From Parvibacillus sp035426385 (GTDB lineage: Bacteria; Bacteroidota; Bacteroidia; Chitinophagales; Saprospiraceae), in NCBI GenBank assembly GCA_035426385.1, contig DAOLZQ010000005.1, forward strand, positions 1-64,000: a stretch of 64,000 nucleotides of DNA, read 5' to 3'. The notes under the pieces were generated by a model, which searched no databases, had not been told where the DNA came from, and was given only the letters and a program-made list of their open reading frames with translations. Each line of letters begins with the position of its first letter. Within the stretch, counting starts at the first letter, position 1. Positions 9,023 through 19,400 of the stretch are shown piece after piece. A program made the position numbers and the translations under genes.

Positions 9023-10117
9023 ATGTCAAAAAAACAAACAGATACCTCATCTCGTCTGCGCGAGCCGGCAGAAATAAAGTTTGCCGACGAGCTAAAGTTT
9101 CTTCAGGAACAGGAGAAAGACCCTATCCCTCCCGGTTGGCGACTTTCTCCCCGCTCGGTACTCACTTATCTGACCGGTGCGAAAGTAAGCAAAGATAGGA
9201 CGATAAGTCCAAAGTATCTTGGTGACGCCCGACTGCTGGAGCTCTGTATTGCCACTTTACTGACCGATAGGGCGCTGTTACTGACCGGTCTTCCCGGGAC
9301 AGCAAAGTCCTGGCTCTCGGAACATCTGGTGGCAGCTATCAGCGGCAACAGTACGCTGCTGATTCAAGGAAGTATAGGCGTGGATGAGCAAGCACTGAGG
9401 TATTCGTGGAACTATGCCAGCCTGCTGCGCGATGGCCCCTCTGAGGCTGCAATGGTAGCTAGCCCGGTGATGCGGGCTATGAAGACAGGTATGCTCTGCC
9501 GACTGGAAGAGATGACGCGACTCCCTACTGAGGTGCAGGATATTCTGATCTCTGTGCTGTCTGAGAAAGTAATCAGTATACCTGAATTGAATGAAGAAGT
9601 ATATGCGGTAAAAGGATTCAACTGTATCGCCACTGCCAATGATCGGGACCGGGGCGTGCACGAACTATCTGCTGCTCTGAGGCGTCGCTTCAATATAGTG
9701 CACCTGCCTATGCCGGCCACGCTGGCAGATGAGATAGAGATCATCCGCTATCGACTGGCCCAAATCAATGCAGAGGACGGCTTGGGTAAATTTCGCATAG
9801 ACATAAAACCACTCACCGAAATCATCACCATCTTCCGTGAACTGCGAAACGGTGTGACAGAGGATCAGAAGAAAAAGATTAAGAGTCCCGGCAGTACACT
9901 CTCGACGGCTGAGATTCTCTCTGTACTACAGACGGGCGTTCATCACTCCATTCATTTTGGTGATGGTCATTTAAGACCTGCTAATCTAGCCGGCTCACTT
10001 CGCACCACAGTGATCAAAGACACCAAGACCGATCAGCCCGCCTGGGATGAATACCTAGAAACGGTCATCAAGCCCCGAAAAGATTGGAAAGACTGGTATG
10101 AGACACTCAAAGATTAA
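9023..10117 (+). CDS. MoxR-type AAA+ ATPase
   Basis: This 364-residue ATPase has Walker A GLPGTAKS (89-96), a Walker B-like CRLEEM (159-164), a sensor region CIATANDRD (from about 205) and an arginine-finger stretch AALRRRF. MoxR proteins act as chaperone-like remodelling ATPases, normally with a von Willebrand factor A (VWA) partner coded next door. The N-terminal extension (QEQEKDPIPPGWRLSP) resembles the MoxR subgroup that I recall beside VWA, SWIM and DUF5682 genes. None of these partners is in this window, because the next gene is a convergent surface protein. It is therefore an orphan here. Confidence 0.87.
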   Translation: MSKKQTDTSSRLREPAEIKFADELKFLQEQEKDPIPPGWRLSPRSVLTYLTGAKVSKDRTISPKYLGDARLLELCIATLLTDRALLLTGLPGTAKSWLSEHLVAAISGNSTLLIQGSIGVDEQALRYSWNYASLLRDGPSEAAMVASPVMRAMKTGMLCRLEEMTRLPTEVQDILISVLSEKVISIPELNEEVYAVKGFNCIATANDRDRGVHELSAALRRRFNIVHLPMPATLADEIEIIRYRLAQINAEDGLGKFRIDIKPLTEIITIFRELRNGVTEDQKKKIKSPGSTLSTAEILSVLQTGVHHSIHFGDGHLRPANLAGSLRTTVIKDTKTDQPAWDEYLETVIKPRKDWKDWYETLKD

Positions 10118-10262
10118 TTTGTTATCTTTTTGAAATTATACACTAATAATTAGTCGAATCATGAAAATGTTAAATGCATTTTTTCAATTATTATCGAAGG
10201 AAAATAAATAAATATTTAAAGTTCTTACAGGATGAAACTTCTCAAGCGCCTAATTTATTTTT

Positions 10263-10291
10263 TCTGCGCCCATCTGCGTGATCTGCGGGAA
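10263..10291 (+). repeat. Short tctgcg direct-repeat motif
   Basis: Three near-tandem copies of tctgcg plus 3-4 bases lie in the spacer between the MoxR gene and the convergent LRR gene. I recall very similar motifs as intergenic repeats in many Bacteroidota, but cannot count copies in this genome. The rest of 10118-10365 is AT-rich with no gene beyond a 16-codon frame at about 10161. Confidence 0.4.
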
Positions 10292-10365
10292 ATAAATTAT
10301 CTTCCATAGATTCTTTAAGTTTCCGTCTTTGAATATTTAATTTATTTATAATTCCGATATTACCA

Positions 10366-13300
10366 TTAATTGAGAATAAAAATTTTAATTCTTTCAGACC
10401 CAAATAAATGTCTTATTTCTACAATATATATTCCGGGTTCAGTGATGTTTATTTCATCTTGAAGAGTAGCCTTTGATTGGTAATAATGGGAGTAAATTTC
10501 ATCACCTCTTATACTGAATATTTTTATCGAAATATCACTTTCTAAGGGAAGTTGTGTTTCAATTCTTATCGGGCCTGAAGATGGATTTGGGGAGACTCTG
10601 GAATAGCTATTGCTTTTTGAATCTTTAAGACAATTGAGGATATCGATGTCTTTCTCCAGGCTTAGAGGACATTCTGTATTGCCCAATTGCAACGAAATAG
10701 TATAAGTGCCGGGAGCGGTATAACCAACAATAGGATCTCTCTCAGTAGAGGTCGTACCATCTCCAAAGTCCCATGAGAAGGTCACCGGGCCCGGGATCGA
10801 ATCAAACACACCATATTCAATGACTCTGACTTGATCACCTATACACGCTGTGGACGTAATTAAAAAATTTGCCGAAATATTGCTGGTCATTACGCAAGGC
10901 TCACAATAGTCACTAAAAGTGTGTTGTGAATCAAATAGAAAGGCTCCACCCGTCCAGTTTTCATTGCTATACACCGGATCATCTACCTGAACACAAGTCA
11001 GATAGGGATTGTCATTTGCTTCTATCCTGTTCATATCTTCATTGATCCCATTGGCCAGATTAAGATATACCAGTTGATTGGAATTACACCATAAGCTGGT
11101 TAAAATGGTGTTTTTACTAATATCTAAACTGGTCAATAAATTATCACTACAATTAAGTTCATCCAACCCTTCAATGTGGCTGACATCCAGCGCAGTCAAT
11201 CTGTTTCCGTGGCAATCTATGGCATACAACTGTACATTGTTCGCGAGGCTGACTGCGCTTAAATTATTATTCGAACAATTCAGAGTCCTCAACGAAGTAT
11301 TTTTAGAGAGATCAATCGAACTTAATAGATTACTACTGCAATCGAGCGATGATATAAAAGGAAATGCTTCGATACCTTTCAGATCTGAGATATCCAATTC
11401 TGCGCAATTAATCTCATTAAAATATCCTTCTGCTTCCTCACATTGAATCTCACCATCTCCATTTGTGTTAATTGAGAAGTTTTCAATGAGATAATTTTTA
11501 AAGTTGGCATCCGGAATATCGACCAGACATTCGGGATCTACTTTTGTCACTTCAAGACAGAATTGACCATATTTGAAATAAGTTTCAAAATCATCAGTAG
11601 AACTTACTTCCACCAATAGATAATAAGTTTTGTTCACTTCAGTTTGTACATCTATTTTAAAATTAGCATCTGGATTTTCATCGCTTGAACTTATATCCCG
11701 ATGGCACTTTATCGCAGTCAAGTCAGCGCAGTCGCCGGAATACATGGCGCCATTCGGATCTGTAAATATTTTTGTACTACAATCATTTGATCTGACAGAA
11801 TATCTAAAACCGTCACCTGTGAATTTGAACCAAATGGTATTATTATCGCTAAGGCATTCTTGTCCAAAAGCAGGATCATTTAGACCATTATATCCCTCTG
11901 AATTATAGGTGCTTGAATTTTGCGGCTCATTTAAAAGGTGACCAAACAGGGTCTGAATATCGATCGCATTTGAACAATATTCTCCATCCAGATCAGCACC
12001 ACAATCTTCGCTGAAGGTCTGCTGTGGATCAAATAAAAAATTTGCACCTGTCCAGTTTGCGATACTATATGCAGCATTATCCACCTTTATACAAGTTAGC
12101 AACGGACAATTTGTAAAGATAATATTTCCGAAAATTTGATTATTTCCGTTCGCGAGATTTGCAGTAGTCATTTTGGCATTGTTCCCGGCATATAAAAGAG
12201 TGAGTGCGGGATTGTTACTGACATCCAAAGACATTAAATCATTGACATCACATCCCAAGCCGGTCAGTTTAGTGTTATTTGCTACATTTAACGAAGTTAA
12301 TTGATTGCCGCCGGTGGATAGTACTGTAAGGGCAGGATTGCCGGAAACATTGAGACTGGTCAATTGATTTCCTTGACAAAATAAAGTATTTAAAAGTGGA
12401 TTGCCCGACAAATCAAGCGCGTTGAGTTGATTGGAACTACAATCCAGATCGCTAATATTTACTAGAGCTTCTATTCCTGTCAGACTAGCTATCCCAAGTG
12501 AGGAACAATCGATAGCTCCTGTGTATGCCACTGCTTCATCACACTGTATTTCATCATCCTCATTTGTATTAATATCCGTATTTCCTATTAAATAATTTTT
12601 GAAATTGGCGTCAGGAATAGTGATAGTACAAGCTGAAGCGGTCGTATTTACCTCAATTGTATTACTACTAGCACTTATACCCGAATTATTTCCGGCTCTA
12701 ACTCTAAAATAATATGAAGTTCCAGATGATAGACCTGATATGTCCTGAGTAAGTGTGTTTCCTACACTGAAATTATTATATAAACCAACAAATGAATTGA
12801 AGTTAGAATTGGTCGAAACATCCAGAAAGTAGTTGGTGGCACCTGATGAGGATGTCCAGTTTGATGCAAAACTTACATCTGTGATATTAGTCCCTTCCAC
12901 AGCGACCGGTGCATCAGGTGCATTGATCGCCGTAATACCGTTCACTGCCAGAATCGCAGTACTACCTCCGTCCGAAGTCTTGGTAAAAGTAATACTCGTA
13001 AGAATTCTTGTATCAAACGGTGCATTTAATGTGATTTGATTATCATATAATCTTGGATTGGTGGCATCTCCGGTGAATACATCGGGATTTTGTGTACCAA
13101 TTAATGTCCGTGAAACTCTGCCTATGCCTTGAATCGCAAAATTGGGGCCATCATACCAATCAGGTACTGAAAAAGAAAAAGCCGTATTTGTACCATCGCT
13201 AAAGTTTAAAATCACATTAAAATTAGATACGCCTTCTGCACTAGAGCCTAAGAATGCGATTTGGGAAAATACGCCCGGAGTTTCTAATAGCAAGGTGCCG

Positions 13301-13698
13301 GAACTACCATTGGTCTTGAGTACGAGTGCATTGTTTTGATCGTAAGGGGCTAAAAGATAATTAGCACCGGGTAGATTAATGCTATTAATTATCCTATTGA
13401 CAGGTAATCCAAAAGGAGGTGCATTATTTGGATTGGTATTACCTCTGAAATCGGTAGAATACATGACATTATCTCCGCCCATATTTACTCCGTCAAAAGT
13501 GATGGTTGTAGTAGCTTCAGCTCGATTAATTCCACCCGATCCTTCAGCAATTAAGTCGTGATTAAATCCGGATACAGGAAGCGGAACGAAGGTTTGAGAG
13601 TGGGCATTTTCTAAAGAAAAAAGAATCATACAAATGATTAAAGGAAAGGCATTCACAATTAAATTACTTCGATTGTCATTTAAATTAACTTTCTTCAT
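10366..13698 (-). CDS. T9SS-sorted surface protein with FN3, LRR and PKD domains
   Basis: This is a predicted exported, cell-surface protein of about 1110 residues. The ATG at 13698 (residue 40 of a longer frame that opens with GTG) is preferred because a signal peptide follows (LIVNAFPLIICMILFSLENA). In order there are an N-terminal beta-rich domain, an FN3 domain (SGLSSGTSYYFRVRAG), and a first leucine-rich repeat block opening CTITIPDANFKNYL. Next come a domain with IWFKFTGDGFRYSV, a second LRR block opening CLVDIPDANFKNYL, and a PKD domain (FSWDFGDGTTS). It ends in a type A T9SS sorting domain (SPNPSSGPIRIETQLP to the C-terminus). The LRR blocks are of the NxLxxLDxSxN type. It lies 143 bp downstream of the FN3 gene and may be its own unit. 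The function is probably binding or adhesion (inference). Confidence 0.88.
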   Translation of the reverse strand: MKKVNLNDNRSNLIVNAFPLIICMILFSLENAHSQTFVPLPVSGFNHDLIAEGSGGINRAEATTTITFDGVNMGGDNVMYSTDFRGNTNPNNAPPFGLPVNRIINSINLPGANYLLAPYDQNNALVLKTNGSSGTLLLETPGVFSQIAFLGSSAEGVSNFNVILNFSDGTNTAFSFSVPDWYDGPNFAIQGIGRVSRTLIGTQNPDVFTGDATNPRLYDNQITLNAPFDTRILTSITFTKTSDGGSTAILAVNGITAINAPDAPVAVEGTNITDVSFASNWTSSSGATNYFLDVSTNSNFNSFVGLYNNFSVGNTLTQDISGLSSGTSYYFRVRAGNNSGISASSNTIEVNTTASACTITIPDANFKNYLIGNTDINTNEDDEIQCDEAVAYTGAIDCSSLGIASLTGIEALVNISDLDCSSNQLNALDLSGNPLLNTLFCQGNQLTSLNVSGNPALTVLSTGGNQLTSLNVANNTKLTGLGCDVNDLMSLDVSNNPALTLLYAGNNAKMTTANLANGNNQIFGNIIFTNCPLLTCIKVDNAAYSIANWTGANFLFDPQQTFSEDCGADLDGEYCSNAIDIQTLFGHLLNEPQNSSTYNSEGYNGLNDPAFGQECLSDNNTIWFKFTGDGFRYSVRSNDCSTKIFTDPNGAMYSGDCADLTAIKCHRDISSSDENPDANFKIDVQTEVNKTYYLLVEVSSTDDFETYFKYGQFCLEVTKVDPECLVDIPDANFKNYLIENFSINTNGDGEIQCEEAEGYFNEINCAELDISDLKGIEAFPFISSLDCSSNLLSSIDLSKNTSLRTLNCSNNNLSAVSLANNVQLYAIDCHGNRLTALDVSHIEGLDELNCSDNLLTSLDISKNTILTSLWCNSNQLVYLNLANGINEDMNRIEANDNPYLTCVQVDDPVYSNENWTGGAFLFDSQHTFSDYCEPCVMTSNISANFLITSTACIGDQVRVIEYGVFDSIPGPVTFSWDFGDGTTSTERDPIVGYTAPGTYTISLQLGNTECPLSLEKDIDILNCLKDSKSNSYSRVSPNPSSGPIRIETQLPLESDISIKIFSIRGDEIYSHYYQSKATLQDEINITEPGIYIVEIRHLFGSERIKIFILN

Positions 13699-13841
13699 AC
13701 AAACAGTCGATAAATTATTGAAACAAAATGGGTTTGTCACTTTTTTTAATTTTGAAATTATTTGTACTCTTCGATTCATTTTCTTCTTTTTTAAATAGTA
13801 ATTATCAATTTCCACTATTGCAAATAGGATAATTCAGGTGA

Positions 13842-16475
13842 TTATTTTATTACAATTGATTTGACGGGGCTGAGACTGCCTGTCCAGCTATTGTCGAATA
13901 TTATCCGCACTGCGTAGTTATACAATACGCCGGTACTCAAGCCGGTGTCCATGGTACTGAATTCGGACGAACTTATTTCCTTGTATAGTGATAACTCTTG
14001 AGAGCCGAGTGATCTGAATACCTGAAATTTATACTGTACATTCTGATCGCTAATTTTATAATCGGCGACTTTCCATGAAATAAGCACATTATTTTTTTGA
14101 TCTGAGACCACTTTAATCATTTCAGGTATATATTTATTTTTCGGAAAGGGTACACTGACCTGAACTTCATTAGATAGGGGTGAAGCATTATTAAAATCAT
14201 CCACTGCTTTCAGTGCGTACTGGACTGTGGAACCGGTAGGTGGAGTTCTGTCCGTATATTCCAGTGCCTCTGAGTCGAGTGTGTCCAGCCCTATCCACGT
14301 GTATGATGTGTCCATTTTGTGTCGTCTATACAATATATATTTCTCCACATCACTCGAGCTGCTACGCTTCCATTGCAGATAGACAGATTCATCTTTCAGC
14401 CCGGAATAATAAATAAGAGGCCGTACCGGTGCGATGGTATCCGGTCGTCTCAGAGTGATCACATCAGTGATGGTGCTTTTATTGTAATTATCATCTTCAG
14501 CCTTTATCCCAATGTATAAGTTCTTAGTAACTGTATTGAGTGGAATAGACCAGGAATAGGTTGTGTCCTTGTATAGGAAGTCATTGATCATGGTTAGATC
14601 GGTGGCGTCATCGTTAGAATAATAAATGTAATATCCGGTTACGTCTTTTGAAGTACTCGGACTCCAGCTAATTCTAACCATACCAGTGGAATCAATCAAT
14701 GCCTTGACGTCATGTGGAGGTTCTGGCTTTTCGAGATCAGGGATGGATACATATCTGAGGATTGAGGTGGCTTCATTTCCTGAGCTATCCATTGTCATAA
14801 TTTTGAAATAAAAAGGTCTGTCAGTATCCATGCCCCTGACATTGAAATAGAAGGTGGTATCTCCGGGTGATAATTGCGGGCTCACTGCTGAATACAGAAA
14901 TTCTTTGTCACCTGACATCATTACCTGATTGTATTTTATATCCTTGTCTATATTATTACGGGTCCAGGAAAGTTTGATTTGAGTAGAATCTTTTAAATAT
15001 TCACCGGATAGAATAGAGACTGCTTCGGGCGGAGTAAGATCTTTTCCAAATCCTGTAGCATGCGCATAATCACTCCATTCACCAAAGGCATTGGCACCTT
15101 TGAGTCGGTAAAAATAGACTTGATTGTTTGACGGTAACTTATCTTCATATTTGAAGTAAGGCTGAGGATTGGAGATATCCTTTATGAATACAAGGGGTGG
15201 ATTTGTTAATACCTCATATAGTGTATCTCTATATCTGGAACGCTCTACGACATAGGATGAATAGTGTGTCAGGTTGCTAGAGGCAAGCCATTGCAGTACA
15301 ACTGATTTCTCACCTTTTAGAATTGAAAATCCTTCAGGAGCCAATAGTGGTTCCCATTCATTTGTCACTATTATTTCCATCGGTACCATACTTTGCTTCA
15401 GGCTCTTGGTTTTTATCTCATAGATATAGGTTTCGCCTGGCTTTACGTCTTTATCGACATAGCTAAGCCCAAATATCTGCGCAGCCAGCGGAGATCTGTC
15501 AGCAACATATAGTGCAAATCCAAAATAATTTTCATTCATAGAGGCCTTTTCGAAGAAATTGGTATTGTCCATTTTCTGAGGGATACCTTTTACTTTTACG
15601 ATTGAAGCTGCGAGTAGAGATAAAGTATCATTTAAAGGAATCTTATTAAACTGATTTTCAGCCCATGGAAATACAGTTGCGATCTTCACCGATTTGTTGG
15701 TTGTATCTGTCCTGTAGATCTCATATCCGTCGATCATAGCACTACGCAAGATGTCCGGTGTAGAGGGTCCCCAGCGTAGCATAATAGAATCAATTTTGGG
15801 TCTGGCCTTTCCGATGATGGCTTCCAGAACGAATGGTTTGGATCGTTCATACATATCACTTAGAGATGCACCATCCGGAAATACAAAATTGGGTGTGTAG
15901 TCACTGGGAACCTGAAGTGACTCACCTTCATCGCATAGGACTTCAATAGAGGCCGACAGTCCACTTTTATTGCCCTTGACAGTGTAGCGATATAAGGCTC
16001 CTGGCACTATAGTCGTGTCTATAAAGCCAAGGCCTAGTGCTACGGCTACCTTAGGGTCATGAGTACTTTCAGACACCAGGTAATTGTATTTGATATCCCA
16101 TGTATTTTGATTTCCGGAAGCTGTAGTTGAGAAGTTTGGATCATACAATATCTGGCCAATCGGCGATAGAACACCATCCGCTGGTGTCACATACTTTGCA
16201 AACCAAGCTGAATCACGTGGTGTGATATTTTGCATACTGAATGTGCTGTTTCTGCCGGGTCGCACCTCTCCACCAAGTTGCTCCCGGCTGATGGAATAGC
16301 CGTGCGTCAATCCTTCTTTCCAACTCATCGGATCTGTCGGATACCAGTTTAACTCTACCGTCTTTGCTGTGACAGCACTACGAATAACTATTTTCGGATT
16401 GTTTTGTCCAAAACTATTATTTGAGATTATCACACAAATGGTGAGTAGTATAAGATTGTATATTTTCTTAGTCAT
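13842..16475 (-). CDS. Multi-FN3 exported protein
   Basis: This 877-residue protein starts with a signal peptide (MTKKIYNLILLTICVIISNN) and then consists of repeated fibronectin type III modules. Several show the pattern of a conserved tryptophan strand (LSWTRNN, RISWSPSTSKDVTGYYIYYS, LQWKRSSSSDVEKYILYRR). There is no T9SS sorting domain and no lipobox. It begins 2 bp after the stop of the 3200-residue giant, so the two are translated from one message. I infer that it is a structural or binding partner of the giant at the cell surface; no enzymatic motif is visible. Confidence 0.8.
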   Translation of the reverse strand: MTKKIYNLILLTICVIISNNSFGQNNPKIVIRSAVTAKTVELNWYPTDPMSWKEGLTHGYSISREQLGGEVRPGRNSTFSMQNITPRDSAWFAKYVTPADGVLSPIGQILYDPNFSTTASGNQNTWDIKYNYLVSESTHDPKVAVALGLGFIDTTIVPGALYRYTVKGNKSGLSASIEVLCDEGESLQVPSDYTPNFVFPDGASLSDMYERSKPFVLEAIIGKARPKIDSIMLRWGPSTPDILRSAMIDGYEIYRTDTTNKSVKIATVFPWAENQFNKIPLNDTLSLLAASIVKVKGIPQKMDNTNFFEKASMNENYFGFALYVADRSPLAAQIFGLSYVDKDVKPGETYIYEIKTKSLKQSMVPMEIIVTNEWEPLLAPEGFSILKGEKSVVLQWLASSNLTHYSSYVVERSRYRDTLYEVLTNPPLVFIKDISNPQPYFKYEDKLPSNNQVYFYRLKGANAFGEWSDYAHATGFGKDLTPPEAVSILSGEYLKDSTQIKLSWTRNNIDKDIKYNQVMMSGDKEFLYSAVSPQLSPGDTTFYFNVRGMDTDRPFYFKIMTMDSSGNEATSILRYVSIPDLEKPEPPHDVKALIDSTGMVRISWSPSTSKDVTGYYIYYSNDDATDLTMINDFLYKDTTYSWSIPLNTVTKNLYIGIKAEDDNYNKSTITDVITLRRPDTIAPVRPLIYYSGLKDESVYLQWKRSSSSDVEKYILYRRHKMDTSYTWIGLDTLDSEALEYTDRTPPTGSTVQYALKAVDDFNNASPLSNEVQVSVPFPKNKYIPEMIKVVSDQKNNVLISWKVADYKISDQNVQYKFQVFRSLGSQELSLYKEISSSEFSTMDTGLSTGVLYNYAVRIIFDNSWTGSLSPVKSIVIK

Positions 16476-16477
16476 AA

Positions 16478-19400
16478 TTATTTTGCTTCATTGATTTGTA
16501 CTTGGTCGCCACCATCAGTTTGTCGTAACATTGGATTTCCATTCCTATCAAAAGCTAAAAAGTGCAGTGGGTATCGGATGTTTTTGATGTAGAAATATGA
16601 ACTGTTACCACTATATACTATAGCCCATACAGATCGGAAATATCCATTGGCATCATCATAATTGTTTGGAAATTTTTTGTCATCGGTTACTATAGAGAAA
16701 GTCCTTGTATCACTTCCGACAAAATGCCAATCGTCATAATGATGTGCCTTGAGGATATATCCATTTTGGCTGACGAATTTGAAGAATTTACCCTCACTTA
16801 ATATTTTCCATTTATCATTTCCGGAATTGTCCTTCACCTTGTAGCTATGGTCAGTGATATTGTACCACTTTTCAGGATGAAATACGGGATTGGCTACCTC
16901 GGTAATCTCCATATTATTATTCCCCCTTGATTCGCTAGGCTTTATTTTCCCATCAAATTTGTTGACTAGTTGAGGGAAGTTTTTGTCTTCCGGATCATCA
17001 TGACCACGATATAGATAATTGACGGCGCCATGTGTTTTTTTGTCAGAATTAGTATAAAAATTCCAGACATTTTCATACCCACCTCCTAACCGATCTACGG
17101 GTCGAATTTCTCTGATTGTCAACCATCCGGAGCTTCCCAAGGCAAAAATTCCATATTGTCCTGATTGATAATTGAAATCACTATATGGGTATCCTACTCC
17201 CCATAGTCGGCTCCAATTATTTTCTTCCTCACTAGTGTATAGGTAGTGTCCACCATATTTGAATTTATACCAGGAGTTTTCGAGCATTTCTGTCACGTCA
17301 GTCACAGGGTATTCAGAAGTAAAAGACTGAGTTCGGTTTGGTTTGAATGTCTTTATGATCTTCATGCTGGCCTGGTTTAGATCTCGCTTTGACTGCACCA
17401 TTTCTCCCCAGTTATTATCATCGGGAAATGTAATTGTCGACTCTCCGTGATAGCTAAATTGATAGCCTGGTTCAGAAGCTATGTAGGTGTATTGATTGCC
17501 CTTTCCGTTCTTTTGGTTATCACTATATAGTATCCAACCAAAATCGGACACTCTCCTATCATTCCTCAGAAATTCTCCGGCAGGATAATTGCCGGGAAAC
17601 CATCCTTTAAGGTCCGAGGTAGCCGATCCCGCATTTCTACCATCTATTCCGGCTTTACTCAATTTTGACAGCCAAGCCATCTGATTTATAATAATCCTCG
17701 ACCTCAGGTCCTGGAGCAAGAAGTCATACTCTACCTCTCGATCAAATACGGGAGTTGAATAATTGGGGTCAAATTTAGATGTATATCCTTTTTTGTATAA
17801 CACTTTTTTTGCGGCTACTTCATCTGGTTGTAGTAGTTGTGACGAAGCGTCTGCTGGACCAGAAATATTATAGTTCCATTTGGTTCCATCACTGGTCTGT
17901 AGATTTCCGTACTGAGCTACGCCATTATTTTCAGCCTTAGTATAGTCATACAGTACTTTGCGCATGTAACCCCCTATTCCTTGATAATTACTGAGCCAGT
18001 TATCAAAATCTACAAAAATGCCCTTACCCCCATACCGGTCATTATTTACTCTTGTCTCGGGAATATATTCTTGCTTATACTCTAGTTTAATATTGCGTTT
18101 CAAGCGCATGATATCGTAATAGTCAAAGCCTTCTGAATTATTATTCTTAATATTAAAGGCGTAATAATCATCTTTTACGGAATGAAACTTACTTTCACCC
18201 AATTGAGAGATTGCAGTGGCTCTCTGTGAGTCATAACTATCATTTGGATGCTGGAAATCACGACGTTTGACAACTGACTGAACGTGAGTGACTTCTGTGA
18301 GATTTAATTTTTCTAGTAAATTATTATAATTACTCACTGCAAAGAAAGAAGTATGCAGTGTAGCAGTATTTTCCTTGAGTATCTTCTTGGTTCTTATGGC
18401 GTCAAGAGGAGCATCCTTGACTCCGGTATTTTTATTTAGTCGTGAAGTCATATCCGGTTCTTTCATCACGATCAATTCATACATTGTTCCTTTAGTTAAG
18501 GCCATATCTTTTAAGGCTGGAAAGGAAACTTTGCTGATCGGTAATTCTTTTTCGGTCAATACATTTATATTATATTCTCCGTTATTAATCGAGAGCTTTT
18601 CAGCTTGTAGTATTTTGTCTTTTTCTGATTCTCTTGGATGGTTTGTAATGGGAATTTTATTTTCACTTTTAAACTTACCCTCTAAGTCGTATTCTTTGAG
18701 CAGGATATAATAATTATAGCTTATCGACTTTCCGTCGATTAATCCGCAATCTACACAGGTATCAGGAAATAGCGTAACTGCGTCACTTAGAGCTTTCAGT
18801 TTGAATTTGATTTCGGTATCAGCATATCCTTGATGCCAGTACCGCTGGTTAACTCCCGGAGCCATATACTCTACCATGCCATTAGTGATAGTCTGTGGTC
18901 GGCCACCGGTAGTGAATTTTATAGTACCAGTTTCTATTTTAGGCTCCATACTATTGTCGCCTGTTTTGCCGCTTACAAAGTTTTCGATATATTCTTCTTT
19001 TCCATCTTTAGTCACTTTTTTCTTCCAAACGAAAGTGTAGCTTAGTTTGAGCTCAGTATTAGGTGGTAGCGCTTCGTCAAAAGACAGTATCAGCCCTTTC
19101 TTGTCTGAGTTGATCTGAATGTTATTTTTAATATAATGATTTACTGGAAGCTTGAAATCCAACATCTTTTTCATTTTTGTATAATACACTTGGATGCTTT
19201 TTATATCTGCTTGATAAGATTCTGTAGCTATTGGATTTCCATCAAGACCAACTTTGGTCACATTAAAGTCTTTTTGCAGAGCTAAATTGGTCTTTATCTT
19301 TATATCATCGTATCGATCTACATTGGTCTGTCCATCAGATACAGAGGCGTCAGCAAAGATGGATACTCCTTCTAATGGTGATGGTGCTTCAATTCCTTCA

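Noticed and set aside
10161..10211. 16-codon frame after the MoxR gene
   Set aside because: Too short, AT-rich and without supporting signals.
13699..13815. N-terminal extension of the LRR protein
   Set aside because: It opens with GTG and places the signal peptide internally.
18375..18710. Plus-strand frames inside the giant gene (also near 21027-21500)
   Set aside because: They are antisense shadows of a continuous 9.5-kb coding frame with consistent protein features.
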